Positions 47,601 to 58,449 of a stretch of 64,000 nucleotides of DNA are shown here, piece by piece. The translations under genes were made by a program, and so were the position numbers. Position 1 is the first letter of the stretch. Each line of letters opens with the position of its first letter. The stretch is from Welwitschia mirabilis (Eukaryota > Gnetophyta > Gnetopsida > Welwitschiales). The notes under the pieces were generated by a model that saw only the letters and a program-made list of their open reading frames with translations, had not been told where the DNA came from and did not search any database. The stretch lies in the NCBI GenBank assembly GCA_051453625.1, contig JBOZIK010000001.1:135995645-136059644 (forward strand), in the 5' to 3' direction.

Positions 47601-49869
47601 CTAAAGCAATTGAATGGCATAAATGTGATCTGCAACCAACTGCAATGATTAGAATAACCCTTGGTGAGGCATATTTGCATTATGTAGATCCAAACAAATT
47701 ATCTAATAAAGTTTGGATTACGTTATGTAAGCTGTTAGGATATGCTGGTGATGAAGCAAAAACGGGTCTTAAACATCAAATATATAACTTAAAAATGAGT
47801 GAAGGAATGGACGTGGAGTATGACATCAATCATTTCTGATCAGTGTTAATACAGTTGGGTGCTGTTTGATCACCAATTAGGAAGATGACATCAATGCAAA
47901 CCTTCTAAACAAGTCATCTAGAAAGATTTAGCAGCACTGTTTTCACTTTGCAAAAGGTTTCTGTATCTCTTGAAAGTACAATATCATCTTTAATTGAAGA
48001 AAGCAATAAAATCAAACATTAAGAAGTTGGTCCTAAAGCATTGGTTTCAAGAAGAAAGCCTTGTAACAAATCAGTGCTTCAGAAGACATGAAATAATAGG
48101 AAGGCAAACCAGTTTATCTGCGACTATTGTGAAAAACCAGGACATACACCACTCTATTGTTTTATGCAAGCAAAAGATATTTTGGATGGAAAGTTGGCAC
48201 TAGCACCAGAGACAACAACATCTTCAGGGGATGATCTTCTTAACCAGGATATTCAAATTCTCAATTTTTGATCTTCTGTACGGGACTCTTACTGAGTTAC
48301 TTTATGTAGTGGACTCTATCAAATTCTATACGCGGTTATGTCGGGCAAGCTCATCTGAGTTCTATACGTGGTGATCTCTTTCTAAGAGTTCTTATGCAGT
48401 GCTTCATTTATGTGGCTTGCCATGCTAGAGGTTGTTTTAGCAATTTGATTGTGATGACGATCGAATTCTTAGGTTAGGCCTCCAGGGGGTGTACGTAGGA
48501 AGTTTAAAGCTTTACTTTAGTTATTTATTAAAAATAAAGTGCATGCATGGGTATACCTGACATGCAAATTAGTATGTGCTTGTTTTTATCTTTATTTGGT
48601 AATTGGGTATAAGACTTGATTCTAAGATCATGCGTCAATATCAATCTCAAATTTTAACACAATTGGAAAACTTCATGTATTTATTCATGACTCAATTAAT
48701 GAAACGTGTGAGTTTTGTCTTTTATGCATGTTCTTAACCCTTTGCTTTTTTCCTTTCGTTCCCCCCGCCCTTTTGCAAAGCTCACCCAAGCTGTAATTTC
48801 CTCTTCAGGGATTCCTTAATCCCAACTGTGAAACTATCTGTGTTACTGCTTACATACCGCAAATGTTCATATGTGGGCTTGGTGCTGTCTTTGTGCTATT
48901 GGATTTCTCCAGCTCATGGAAGCCTGAAATTTTTAGTTGCCCACATTCACTCTGCTTATGTGGGCTCCTGTTGTCAAGAAGTTTGATAATCTTGAGCATT
49001 GTAACATTGTCAATTAATCAGGATACTCATTCCTTAATAATCGTTGTAGGTGGCAATAGCTAGTAGGGGTATATCCAAGTAGAGATGTCCGCAGACACTT
49101 ACTTGTTGCATATTTGCTTCAGCATGAACCTTCTGTTGTTTGCCTGTGGAATACAGCATTTTAAGGTGGGGTGTCAAGAACTTGTATATGCATCATGCAC
49201 TTACTTTGTCTTTATATCTTTAGCGTATCTTTTAAATTATTATTTCTCTGTTTATTATAATCTCTGTTGGAGTTTCTGCAGATATGTCCTAGCCAGAAAC
49301 TTAGCCTTGTTTTTTTCTTCTGACAGATTAATATCATAAGGTTACTACCATCTTGAAGTGTAAATAAGACTTCCTTTTGATGCTTTATGAGGGCTACATT
49401 TTTTGGATTTGAGAGTTGAGACAGGGAATGTCTTAGCTATATCTAGCTATTCATTGTGGTGTTATATTTGTTTTCATTGTGTTGTTATATTTGTTTGCTT
49501 GACTAACATAATGCATCTAGTTTATAAACTTAGGTTTTGTTCTCATATATGTTTAATGTATTGTTATATTGTAGGGTGACCAACTTTGAAGACATGTATT
49601 CTTTTTTCATAGATCCAAACATCATTATTTTCTTAACCTATTTGAACTGGATAAATTGTGTTGACAAATGATAATAAGAAAATCAGCACTGCAAAATTAA
49701 TTTTTATATGTGATAGAACATTTTGCTTATTATTCTGGTTTTTGTTTTTGTGATTATCAGATGCCTTAAGGTCATTGAGAATCTACAGTCTTGCTGTGAA
49801 AAATGTGACTACAGTTCAACTCATTGTGCATCTTTATCTGGCCTTCTGAAGAATAAACCAAAGTCATAA
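35524..49869 (+). CDS. CMC4: CMC4-type twin Cx9C mitochondrial protein, two exons
   Basis: Joined exons 35,524-35,615 and 49,761-49,869 give a 66-residue protein with the CMC4/p8-MTCP1 pattern: C11-x9-C21 and C32-x9-C42, plus C16, C43, C46 and C53. Known family length is about 65-70. Such CHCH proteins are imported into the mitochondrial intermembrane space by the Mia40 disulphide relay; the exact role of CMC4 is poorly defined, with links to respiratory-chain assembly. Exon 1 ends AG|GTAACC and exon 2 begins TTATCAG|A, a phase-2 junction that makes Arg31 directly before the third core Cys. The start is the family start. No stop or frameshift is present. The intron of 14,145 bases (with one 10-N gap) is full of transposons. 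Confidence 0.9.
36121..36130. other. Assembly gap (10 N)
   Basis: Run of N in the CMC4 intron; its true length may differ. Confidence 1.
36659..36829 (+). other. Short Cys-rich ORF in intron, unknown
   Basis: ATG to TGA encodes 56 residues with seven Cys (2, 7, 15, 18, 29, 36, 39) and two His, including a zinc-ribbon-like spacing CX2C-X10-C-X6-CX2C within 'CLKCNSKMKWWGDHC' and 'CYPC', then a basic stretch KVRKRIG. It lies in the sense orientation of the CMC4 intron. It could be an exon relic of a transposon zinc finger or chance. No family was recognised. Confidence 0.3.
36807..37073. repeat. Recent 134-bp tandem duplication
   Basis: 36,807-36,940 and 36,941-37,073 are identical except for two substitutions and one missing base, far closer than any other repeat pair here. 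Confidence 0.97.
37471..38561 (-). mobile_element. hAT-type DNA transposon, deletion derivative
   Basis: The left end CAGTGTTGCAAGACT and the reverse complement of the right end, CAATGTTGGAAGACT, form terminal inverted repeats (13 of 15 match). They are flanked by ATCAAAGG (37,463-37,470) and ATCAAAAG (38,562-38,569), an 8-bp target duplication typical of hAT. Subterminal ACTCGGCGAGTC-like motifs cluster at 38,390-38,555. The minus strand at 38,120-37,925 encodes an acidic tail ('DDDSPLYIEGLEP') like a transposase C-terminus. Most of the transposase is missing. Confidence 0.85.
39602..40100. repeat. Nested tandem repeats, 277-base and 56-base periods
   Basis: The segment beginning 'cccatttttctac' at about 39,611 recurs at about 39,888, with the following 200 bases also repeated. 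Within it, a 56-base unit starting 'tagatccctacttatggcct' at 39,778 recurs at 39,834 and again, diverged, near 40,050. Confidence 0.85.
40259..40431 (-). mobile_element. tRNA-derived SINE
   Basis: 173 bases flanked by a perfect 15-base direct repeat CATCTTGGCTACATC (40,244-40,258 and 40,432-40,446), the mark of target-primed insertion. On the minus strand an A-box-like TTAGTGGTAAGG (40,415-40,404) is followed after 28 bases by a B-box-like GGTTCAAACGC (40,375-40,365), the internal RNA polymerase III promoter layout. The 3' part carries a CCTA-type short repeat (CCTACCTACCTA). Confidence 0.85.
42560..43940 (-). pseudogene. hAT transposase fossil
   Basis: Minus-strand pieces in the right order: 'AKKIDKIIYNHVIVLPL' at about 43,885, 'LVHVLQIVDGDNCPMSKMY' near 43,510, 'QLYRILHATTHHLNP' near 43,360, then the C-terminal dimerisation region near 43,020-42,800 with 'LALRIK', 'LLKKVHKVDNATIA' and 'FENEIQN', where the hAT consensus has an A-x-R-I, HTKKRN-x-L and YNL-x-L pattern. 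An acidic tail follows to about 42,560. Stops and frameshifts are frequent. The N-terminal BED finger was not found. Confidence 0.8.
44090..44242 (-). mobile_element. Terminal region of the second hAT element
   Basis: The end at 44,225-44,242, reverse complemented, CATTGTTATCAGACTCGC, matches the right end of the hAT derivative at 38,561 in 14 of 18 bases. Several GACTCG/CGAGTC motifs lie just inside, as in that element. It is therefore the 5' end of the element whose transposase fossil lies at 42,560-43,940. The other end was not found. Confidence 0.65.
44939..46057 (+). repeat. 5' LTR of the gag-only copia element
   Basis: About 1.12 kb. Between 45,220 and 45,395 it holds a series of GGACGTCC-type palindromes ('caggacgtcc', 'gggacgtccg', 'caggacgtct'). 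The 3' LTR lacks this middle part. Confidence 0.8.
46060..46070 (+). other. Primer-binding site of the gag-only element
   Basis: TGGTATCAGAG, two bases after the LTR end, is identical to the canonical initiator tRNA-Met site, in contrast to the decayed sites of the other elements. Confidence 0.9.
46071..47420 (+). other. Leader of the gag-only element
   Basis: No domain was recognised. The short open frames around 46,442 and 46,925 show no family motif. Confidence 0.5.
47455..48271 (+). pseudogene. Ty1/copia gag (UBN2 type) with intact zinc knuckle
   Basis: Begins around 'KGRNFQAWQVHVQL' near 47,466. The open part 47,645-47,839 reads 'MIRITLGEAYLHYV', 'WITLCKLLGYAG' and 'NLKMSEGMDVEYDINHF', a close match to plant copia Gag. 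A perfect zinc knuckle CX2CX4HX4C, 'CDYCEKPGHTPLYC', is encoded at 48,119-48,160 and the frame ends TGA at 48,269-48,271. At least one stop and shifts separate the parts. In the element this Gag would package RNA; pol is not encoded. Confidence 0.85.
48470..48489 (+). other. Polypurine tract region of the gag-only element
   Basis: 'CTCCAGGGGG' directly before the LTR start TGTACGTAGG. It is short and imperfect. Confidence 0.6.
48490..48826 (+). repeat. 3' LTR of the gag-only element, shortened
   Basis: 337 bases. It matches the first 230 or so and last 20 or so bases of the 5' LTR; the middle 780 bases with the GGACGTCC array are absent. Confidence 0.75.
49761..49869 (+). CDS. CMC4: CMC4 exon 2
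   Basis: After the acceptor at 49,759-49,760 it encodes 'CLKVIENLQSCCEKC', holding the second Cx9C pair (C32, C42), then 'STHCASLSGLL' and ends TAA at 49,867-49,869. The STHC and SGLLK pieces are typical of plant CMC4 homologues. Confidence 0.93.
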
Positions 49870-52800
49870 TGCTTGGTTGGTTATGACAAATTCTGAGTGC
49901 ATGTCAAATGAAAAAGCTCTTATTGTAAAAGATAACATTTTCATCATGTGTTTCATGTAATAAGTGAATGGTAATTTTTTAGATTAAAATTATCACTGTC
50001 ATCAATACAGAATTCCCCAAGTTTCAGAATTGCTATATCAAGTAGAATATTCTAGAAAGTTATGTTCCTGAAACATTCATTTGGAAATATTGCCTTATCA
50101 TTTTGACACACCTTTACCCTTTTTACTTGTTATCATACAGAAGAACTCCATCAGTGCCCACTGGCAATTTGCAAATCAGTTTCACAGATATATATAATTA
50201 TATTTCAAAAACATATGTATAGGTTTTTATTCTTACATTATAAATAGATGATATAGAAGGTAAACGAATGATCATATATCATCTTAAATACCTCCAGATA
50301 AGTTGGTGTGGATCAGAGGTATCATCAATATATAATATCATATATAGAGTATATGTGATGGCACTGAGGATATATGAAGACCTATGCGAAAACTAAGAGA
50401 AGAGGAATCAACCTAAGAAGCCAACTTGCAAGTTGGCAAGGATGAATCTTGTCATGTCTGGATGTCATCCAGTGCTTAAATTGCTTTTGTTTCTCTTATG
50501 AGTTCACAATCTTCTTTTTAACACCCTAATGCAAAATCTATGCTTCTTTAATATTATCCTCAATAAAGTTCTCTCTCTAGGAGGGTTCATATTAAATTGA
50601 CTACGACCATGAAGATTACTATTAAGGCAGTGACAGGAACTCTGCCAGCAATGCCTATCATGATGACCATATGCTTGAATAGTGTGCTATGAGTGGAAGA
50701 TTCCCTAAAATGGGTGTTCAACTTTAAATTTCGATTAAGAGTAGTGGTGGAACGAACTTGTACCTCTTCCTCTTTAGAGTAGCCTATCTTCTACATTTCT
50801 AAGTTGTCGTAAGGGTTGGAGAGAAGAATTCTCTCAAAATGCATTTATTCTCATCCCCATTGGTTTAGTCTATGTGCTGTTTTGCACTATAAGAAGTATG
50901 GCTTGTATACATTCAGCATAGTAAAAATAGGCATGTTTACCCTTTTGTCTATGCAAACCCTATAGTAAAAACAGGGGTGTTTAGCTTTTACTCTATATGG
51001 ACTCATCAAGATAAAGACAAACCATTGGATTAAAGAAAACTTGAACAACCCAAATTATTATAAAGAACCACTTAAGCTTTAGAAAGGCTTTTAAAAGAAG
51101 ATAATATTTTTGTTCAGCCAAAGTATCTTGTTGCCTTTTATATTTCTTTTGCTCATAAAAGATGGGGGCATCTTACGACCAGCTTCATAACATTTGATGT
51201 TAATGGTCTTTCTTGGCTATATTGTATAAAGTCCTGATGAAGCAAATCTTGACAAAGCTTAAACTAACACTACTCCTTGGGTTGGTTAATGATTATGAGC
51301 ATCAATGTCTTGGGTTTCAGTGGGCATTGATGTGTGGTTCTACTATTGCAAATTATAGTCAAACACAACTTTAACATCCTGGGTATGAATCGGTGAGGCT
51401 TGAACATTTGATGGCTAACTCTATGGCTCACAGGGATCACAAATGGATTTTCATCTGATCAACTAAACTAATGGCTTGGGTAAGTGTGAGCTGGTTTCTC
51501 CTGAATTAACTTTTCTAAAAAGGAAAAAAAAATCTTAGCCTTCATCAATATAAATTAGAACCTTTTTATTAATATATGTTGGAAAGTTATGCATTGTATC
51601 AAATCTAAAATCCTTGTTTTCTTCTTTCTCTTTTGTATGATTTTTTTCTTCATTTGATGAAGACTATCTGACAAATGAGTAAATGTGAGAATTTTTTACA
51701 AAGTAGGTTTGTAAGCATGCTTGTTTCTATCTCAAAGCTCAGATAGAAAGTGACTTATTAGCTTTAGAGTTTAAGATTTAGAGTTATGCTCACTAAATCT
51801 CTTTCAAGTCTTTTTAGCATTAGGCAATAGGGTTCTTGTGTGTTTTTTTTATTAACCAATGATACAACCTTTTGCAATATTTACTATTAGTAGTAGAAGG
51901 TGGGTCACAAATAGAGAACAACTTATTATCACTATTATAGATTTGACAATTGACACTTATGCATACGGATCATTACTTATACATAATTTACTAGGATAGG
52001 TTTCCTTGTCTAGATAGTTCATGGGGTGTATCATTAATAACATTTAAGGTGCATCTATTTTAAGGTTATCCTTTTTTCATCAAAGCCTTTTTGTAAGGCC
52101 CTTAGTGTTTTTTCTTATTCCTTCAATTCCATTTGCTTTTAAGGATTGGCTCTAATAGCATGCCAAACTATACAACATGTTACTATTATATGTAGCTTTT
52201 GTACTTGAAGCATTCTAGATTGTACTCACATAAAACATGTAAATTTGATTACTGAGGTTGTCTTTGTAGTTTTTGGCTTTTTATATAGTTATTGTATATG
52301 GAAAAACTACTAACTAGTCTTATTAAGTATATTCTCTAAAATATAATATTAAAATTAGAGTTATGATTAAGTCATTACTCCTCCTAGGAATAAGTTAGTC
52401 ATGTTCTAACTCGTGGCCCAAGTTGCAAGACTGCAATGCCTTTCTTGGGATATCCTGGGAATAGTGCCCATATATCAAATTTAAAAGGTGTCAAATAGTG
52501 AAACATTATAGATCAATCTATTATGTAAAAAAGACAAAAAAAAAGTCTATATCTACTTCTTGATATGGGATATAAATAGGTACATATAACTTAAGTATTA
52601 TGCATGAATGTGTAGGGTTTTAGGTATCACTCCATGCTTAAATCAATGTCTTTGAATGTAATTCAATACCTTTGATCATTTTCTAGATCTTTTTGATCAT
52701 TGTTTATACATTTCTTTTAGCAAGGGTGTATGATTTTTGTGACATGTCAATCTATTAACTTTTCTTTTTCCAGTTCATCAATTAATGTTAATTAATGATT

Positions 52801-53178
52801 TTATCGTTTCACATATCATTTGTAAGTATAATGTTATGAAATACATGTTTTAATAAACATTAGCCTTGATTTGCCAAGATGTTAAGGTAAATCATCAAGA
52901 ACTTAATACTATTGAGCATGTGTCAATATGTTATCCACATGAGTGAGACAAGTTTGCCTTATGGATATCTTATCACTCACATCTACAATAGCGGTACGGA
53001 TCTATTACTAATAATTAAGAAAAATTAAAAGTTCTCTTAGTAAGCAAACAAGGCCGCCTTTATATGTTAGTGCTAGTATATGCTTCTCATTGCATATCAA
53101 CCAAGGAATACTGTCAAGTAGACAACTAGATGTACCAATGTCACCCACTACCAGATTCGTCATTCCAATGATACGAAT
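49870..53178. other. CMC4 3' flank, then AT-rich DNA without recognised genes
   Basis: The first few hundred bases should contain the CMC4 3' UTR; no clear AATAAA follows the stop within 200 bases. The rest shows no domain on either strand and no similarity to other parts of the window that I could see. Confidence 0.6.
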
Positions 53179-53388
53179 TTACCCATGATCACATGAGGAC
53201 TTGTTTAAAGGAAGAGGACTCCATCTCTCTACTTCCTTCAAAGTTAACGTGTTCTTGTGTTCCATCTTCTTTAGTGTTAGATTGACGCGATACTTCTTAA
53301 AAGATATTAGCCAAGCATCAAAATCTGATTCAATATATCTTTGAGATGGTACCACTCTAAAAAAGTTGGAGATGTGAAAAAGAATCAC
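53179..53388 (-). other. Coding-like fragment, possibly LINE-type RNase H lead-in
   Basis: The minus frame ends '...LTLKEVERWSPLPLNKSS'. A Trp-x-Pro-Pro step followed by a Lys/Asn-rich stretch loosely recalls the lead into the plant LINE RNase H domain (RWxPPPxGxxKLNxDG). The key DG motif is not visible, so this is a weak suggestion only. Confidence 0.2.
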
Positions 53389-55101
53389 TTAAAGCTTAAA
53401 AAGGGCAATTCATTTTCCAACAAGGTCAAGTCTTTATGTTAAGACTGTGTTTTAATCAAGAAGAAGGCAATTACTTTGTGATACTTCTTGAGTTGAATCA
53501 TTGTGTATTCACCTAGTACCATAACTTACAACCAAGGAAATTTGTATTATTCATTTGGTATCTTTGTTGTTGGAATTTGTTATGTAATGTGTCATTGCTT
53601 TTAACTATATTGAAAAGCCACATTCAAAGGAATTTTGGAAGCCATATTTATTCGTAATTGATTTGATATTGTGATCTATTTATTGGCTTGAGGGGTTTAG
53701 TCTAAATTAGGTATTTGTGCAAAGATGTTCATCAATATTTAGTGCGTAACCTCATTAGTTCTTGTAAATGTTTCACTCATGTTGGTTAGTTGTAAATAGA
53801 CTTTTTCTTTTTCTTTTTTTTTTCTTTTTTCGATTTTTTTTTGGGGTTGAGTGGCGATTTTCTAACTTGTTTTTCATCACTTTATTGTTTGGTTACAAGT
53901 CTTGTTTGTTTGGAAATTGGTTAGATTTATCTTAACTGAGAGATTGTTGAAAATTAGAGTCCAAGCTTTCTTCTTTTATTAATATGTCTTACTTTATCAT
54001 CTTGTAAAACATATATTTTTCTCTTCATCATCTTGTAAAACATATATTTGTTAACTAATTCATTGAGTCAATGTTAATGAATAGCTTTCTTAGGGTCTTA
54101 ACCCTAGGGATTCTTTCTTTCTGATAAGTTTTATGGAAAACCAAAAAAAATTGAAACTATAAAAGTGAAACTAAAATAGTTTAAATAATAATTAAAATAA
54201 TAAAAATAGTTTCCTGAGGTAAACCAATGCGCTAAGGAGGAAGTTTTCTCCAATCCACTATCTCTTTTAAATTTAAAATTATATTAATAACTAAAAGGAT
54301 TCCCACTAAACCCACTTGCTTCCATATTTAATGCCAAAACTTATCTCCTTGTGTCCACCCATGCAAATAAAAATGTATAGCAATTGTCATTGGTGGAATT
54401 TTGATCCTTCTAATAGGAATGTTTTTGAGGAGGCATTCTATCTTCATTTGTAATTAAGGAGATAAAATAATATGTGGCAACTTAACTTCCATTTTTAGGT
54501 ATATATGGTCACAATTTAACAACAATTCTATAATAATCCTTTTCTTTTTATAGATAAATGGAATTTTTGTGATGGTTGTTCGTGGCAAAAAGTTTGTTTT
54601 TTAAGACTATAGTTGAACGTTTTGATTAGTCTAGATAAAATTTCCGTTTGATAATTGCATATATTTAGTCCAAAAACCAAATATTTTTGTAAAATTTATC
54701 ATATAATCTAGCAAGATTATGAGATCACTAAGTAATTTCATTTGCTTATCTGTCCTTCAAAAATATAGATAAAGAGTTCCAATAAAATCGAATTTGAATA
54801 CAATTGTGGAATATCAAACATGTGAACCTACTGTGTGTAAGTAATGGGGTGGTAGTGAGATGATGTCGGTCTCATTTGAGCTATACCATTGTTTATTTGT
54901 ATATCATTTATTAGTTTTTTTCCCTTTCCTGAAAAAATTATGCTCTATCCAATCATTGCTTGATTTAGTCTAAATAAATAATGAATAAGCATTTGAACTT
55001 CCTTTTAGTCCTTATGAAAGAACAAGGTTAGGACTATCTTTTGTACTACAACTAGCAACCCTAGTTTATATTTAACACTACTACCTTCTGCCTCGGTAGC
55101 T
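53389..55101. other. AT-rich stretch, nothing recognised
   Basis: T-rich run at about 53,803-53,850. No protein similarity seen. Confidence 0.5.
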
Positions 55102-55223
55102 AGGGCATATTTCTCTCTTTTAAGGATTTAGATCCTATATCACAAGGCAAATTTTAAGATCCAGGACATATTTCTCCCTTTTAAGGATTTACATTCTATA
55201 GCACAAGGCAAAGTTTGAGATCT
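55102..55223. repeat. 61-bp tandem duplication
   Basis: 55,102-55,162 and 55,163-55,223 are similar in order ('catatttctc', 'ttttaaggattta', 'cacaaggcaaa'). Confidence 0.85.
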
Positions 55224-55229
55224 TTCTTA

Positions 55230-55775
55230 GATATCATTTGCTAAGGTGTAGCACTACAAGATTACTTGAAAAGTTCAATGTGAGTGATTGTAAGCCAAAG
55301 GTAATTACAATTGATCTTAAAAATCTACAAATATGGAATAGAAGAAATATTCCAGTATGGAAATATGAAACTATCTGGAGTATTTTATGCCTAATTAATA
55401 ACATAGCAAATATCCATTTTTTATTAAATGAATTATTCACATATCTAAATCATTCGTTATAGGCACACATGAAAGTTGCACTACACCATTAGATCTAATC
55501 TCGGCTTTTTATTTAAAAGCAATTAAAGTATATGAAATGGAAGTGTATACTTATGCTTGCTAGGCTGGTAATATTGATGATTAATGATTTACCACTGGGT
55601 TTGAAATTCAACTTGATGGAAAAACACTATCTTGGCTAAGCTAAGAGTAAAAATCCATAGACTTATTGTTAACTAAAGTAGAATATGAGGTTGTAATGCA
55701 AACATTTGTAGAAGTTATGTGGTTGATCTAGTTTATTAAAGACATAGGTGAAAATGTACCATCAAGAGTGAATTA
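55230..55775 (+). pseudogene. Ty1/copia RT C-terminus and RNase H fossil
   Basis: The open frame 55,238-55,462 reads 'LLEKFNVSDCKP' then 'YETIWSILCLINNIANIHF', matching the end of copia RT (canonical FxMxDCKP and the Y-x-x-x-x-G-S-L-M-Y-x-x-x-x-R-P-D-I block). At 55,545-55,760 RNase H follows with 'AGNIDD', 'FTTGFEIQLDGKTLSWLS', 'TKVEYEVVMQTFVEVMWL' and 'FIKDIGE'. Stops are frequent. No LTRs were found around it, so it is an orphan fragment. Confidence 0.8.
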
Positions 55776-56413
55776 TTGCAACCATCATCCAAATCCTCTT
55801 AACAACTTTTATTCTCAATTTCTATGGATTTAATGTTCATCATCATTATTTCTTATTAATTTTAATGATTGAGATTGTCACATGTTTTGACAATGATTTT
55901 TAAACAAGATAATCACCAAATTTTTTAGGGAAATGCATTTCAAGGTAATATAGTTCTATATGCTTTCCCATCTATAATAATCCTAGGTATATAGGGACAA
56001 TGATTTGTCCCTATATTGTATGTCACTGTCTTAAGTGTGAACTCTTATATTTAGATCGTTTTAAGGCAAAATCAATAACTTTGGTAGGTTGATCTTATCA
56101 TGTTTTCATTTAAACTAATTCTTTGAAAACAAAACCAGGGAAGGAGGGTGAATGTGGATGATTACTCTATCTTTTCATGTTTTGTGAGTTTTTAAGCTTT
56201 GAAACTTCTATTATAATTTCTTTCTATTTTCTCTTTGTAATGTAATGCTTGTATTATAATTTATTCATCCTTAGAAATCTTTTAGTAATTTTAAACTAGT
56301 TATTAGCTAATGACATAAAAGATTTTTTTCTCATTTATTAATTAACATTTCAATTAATTCAATATGACTTTATTTGTTATGAACAATGTGCTCAGTATGT
56401 GTTTTACCAATCT
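55776..56413. other. AT-rich stretch, nothing recognised
   Basis: May be decayed 3' interior of the copia fossil to its left; no landmark was seen. Confidence 0.5.
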
Positions 56414-56734
56414 TCATATTGGTTTCAAAATCTCATCCCTGTGTAATATGGTCATGAGATTTTGATTAGTTTTCATGTTTTTGGAGATACATGTCATAAT
56501 TATGTAGTTTTGTGGTATGATTAATGATTCCTTTTTTAAAAAACTTAATTCATGAAAGGCCTTATTGCACTCATTAGGGTCATCAGTTTTCTTAGCCAAA
56601 TGAAAACCATTAGTGGCTATTATGGGCCTAGGAGTTGGACACCGAATGTCTAGTCTTATTTGGCATTCTTGGCCATCATCTAATGCATGGGGGCACTTTG
56701 AAAACATAGATAGAAACCATAAGCCAACCCTCAT
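56414..56734 (-). other. Open frame of 106 codons with coding-like similarity to 34.9-35.0 kb
   Basis: The piece 'LDIRCPTPRPIIATNGF' aligns with a broken frame on the minus strand at about 35,010-34,960. Family unknown. It might be a shard of an unrecognised repeat protein. Confidence 0.35.
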
Positions 56735-58295
56735 AGTAGGATTTAGAGCTCAGACATTGAAACTGTTAACAATTACAATATCTACTAGGCTCACATTTTT
56801 TGTCCTCATAGCCTAGTAAGCTCACACTTCTATCTTCATAGCCCTCTAAATGTCAAATGCAATATATTAAGCAAACATTTTACTAAAAAATACTAAAAAA
56901 GAGAATTATCTCCTTTTATAAAATAAAGATCAGTTATGCCCATTGTTATGCTCAAAGCCTTTAAACAATAGTCTATTAGCATATCAGTTAATAATATAAA
57001 TGGGGCACACATAATTAGTTATTGAGTTAAAATCGTTAAACAACAAGTAACTTGTAATTAAGGATAATAAAACTAGAAAGCAATAAGAAATCTAACACAA
57101 GTTAAGTAGGACAAAGGAGGAATTAGTCAAAAGACAACATTATATGATGGAATATAACTTTAATTATGTCGTGTAAATTTGAGAAAGGGGTAAGAAAGAT
57201 CTCTTATTTTAGACCTTCTTCTACTCTAAACCATGGGAGAAGAAGTCTAGACTTACCATTTGATATAAGTTTCAAGCAAACCAAGCTAAATGCCATTAAT
57301 GACATTTAAATGAAATAAACAAATCAACTTTTCTTTAGGTATATACAATCTTAACAATTTATGATTAAACATTCATCATAAGAAAGGACTTAGAGAATGC
57401 TACAAAACTCTATTTTTGTTTTACTAGGGATCATGCAAACCATTACTCTAATTCAATTTTATAGCCTTTAGCATCCATTAAGGTTGTTAGCTTATAAGGC
57501 AAGGCCTTGAAATATGATTCACTTTAATGGCTTGTTTAAAAAATTACTTTTCAATGAGTAAAGACGTTGATAAAATATTAAAGTCAATTCAAGGACAATT
57601 TTTTGGATTTTAACATGTTAAAAAATTAAAAAGTTTGTTGACCCTTTTTTAGGGAAAAAATTTATTGACACTTTTAACACTACATCTCTCTTTCATTATT
57701 AGCACCCTTGAACTTTTGTTAAATTCTTCCTTCATTACCACTCATTGCTACAAGACTGCAAGGAGATCATAAAAGACGTTAAAGTGCTTGTAAAATGGAC
57801 TTACTAACAATTAAATTTTAATATAAGTATATTTATTTATCTTGAAATTTAATTATTTAATAATTTTTATATCTTCTATTGATTTAGTGATTCAGATTTA
57901 TGTTACTAACTAGCTTAGATATATATTTTATATACATCTAATAATTGATCAAGAGATATCAATTTCTATCGCCTTTCGGATGAGGGTACAAGCATTAACC
58001 TAAACACATTTCACCTACACATTGATGTTAACTTTAATTATCTTGTGCAATCAATTCTGATAGTCATAGTTGCTTTCATTAGAAATGCCTTAATCATTAT
58101 TTGTAATCATTTTTATTAAACATTCTATTTAAACACATAATCTTAATGTAGAAATCAATTGGTAATGACTTAAGTATCTAATGATATCTCTTTTCTATAT
58201 TTAAATGTAAAAATGCAGAAACAAGAAAAAGATAATAATGTAGGAAAGGAAGTGCTCATAAAGTTTATAGAGGGGTCAAGGATGACTTTTAATAA
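56735..58295. other. AT-rich stretch, nothing recognised
   Basis: No coding similarity, terminal repeat or RNA structure was recognised. Confidence 0.5.
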
Positions 58296-58299
58296 TATT

Positions 58300-58395
58300 T
58301 GATTATAATAAATAAATGATAATTCATTTTATATCACTTGATACAAATGTACACCGTAGGTGAATTAGAGAATTATTATAAAGACGATGTATTCC
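58300..58395. repeat. Left copy of a direct repeat bracketing the Helitron fossil
   Basis: Contains 'aataaataaatgataattca', 'gatacaaatgtacacc' and 'gaattattataaagac'. It matches 61,857-61,945 in the same orientation. Confidence 0.75.
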
Positions 58396-58449
58396 AGACT
58401 ACTAGGCTTGTTAAACATTTATCTTCTGTAATCCGCTTATCAAAGTTAG

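Larger units (their letters stand above)
44939..48826 (+). mobile_element. Gag-only Ty1/copia element in the CMC4 intron
   Basis: The two LTRs share their start (44,939-45,165 with 48,490-48,740) and end ('gggattccttaatcccaa' at 46,038-46,055 and 48,808-48,825). A primer-binding site TGGTATCAGAG is at 46,060-46,070 and a purine-rich tract precedes the 3' LTR. The interior of about 2.4 kb encodes only Gag; protease, integrase, RT and RNase H are absent. A target duplication was not resolved. Confidence 0.85.
35616..49760 (+). other. CMC4 intron, 14.1 kb
   Basis: Runs from GTAACC to a pyrimidine-rich acceptor 'tttttgtgattatcag'. It carries, in order, a short Cys-rich ORF, a 134-bp tandem duplication, a hAT deletion derivative, tandem repeats, a SINE, a hAT transposase fossil and a gag-only copia element. 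The stretches 35,616-36,658, 38,570-39,600, 40,447-42,560, 44,243-44,930 and 48,827-49,760 show nothing else recognisable. Confidence 0.88.

Noticed and set aside
44939-48826. Target-site duplication sought for the gag-only copia element
   Set aside because: The 5-base flanks (TTGTA and TGTGA) do not match, so none is claimed.
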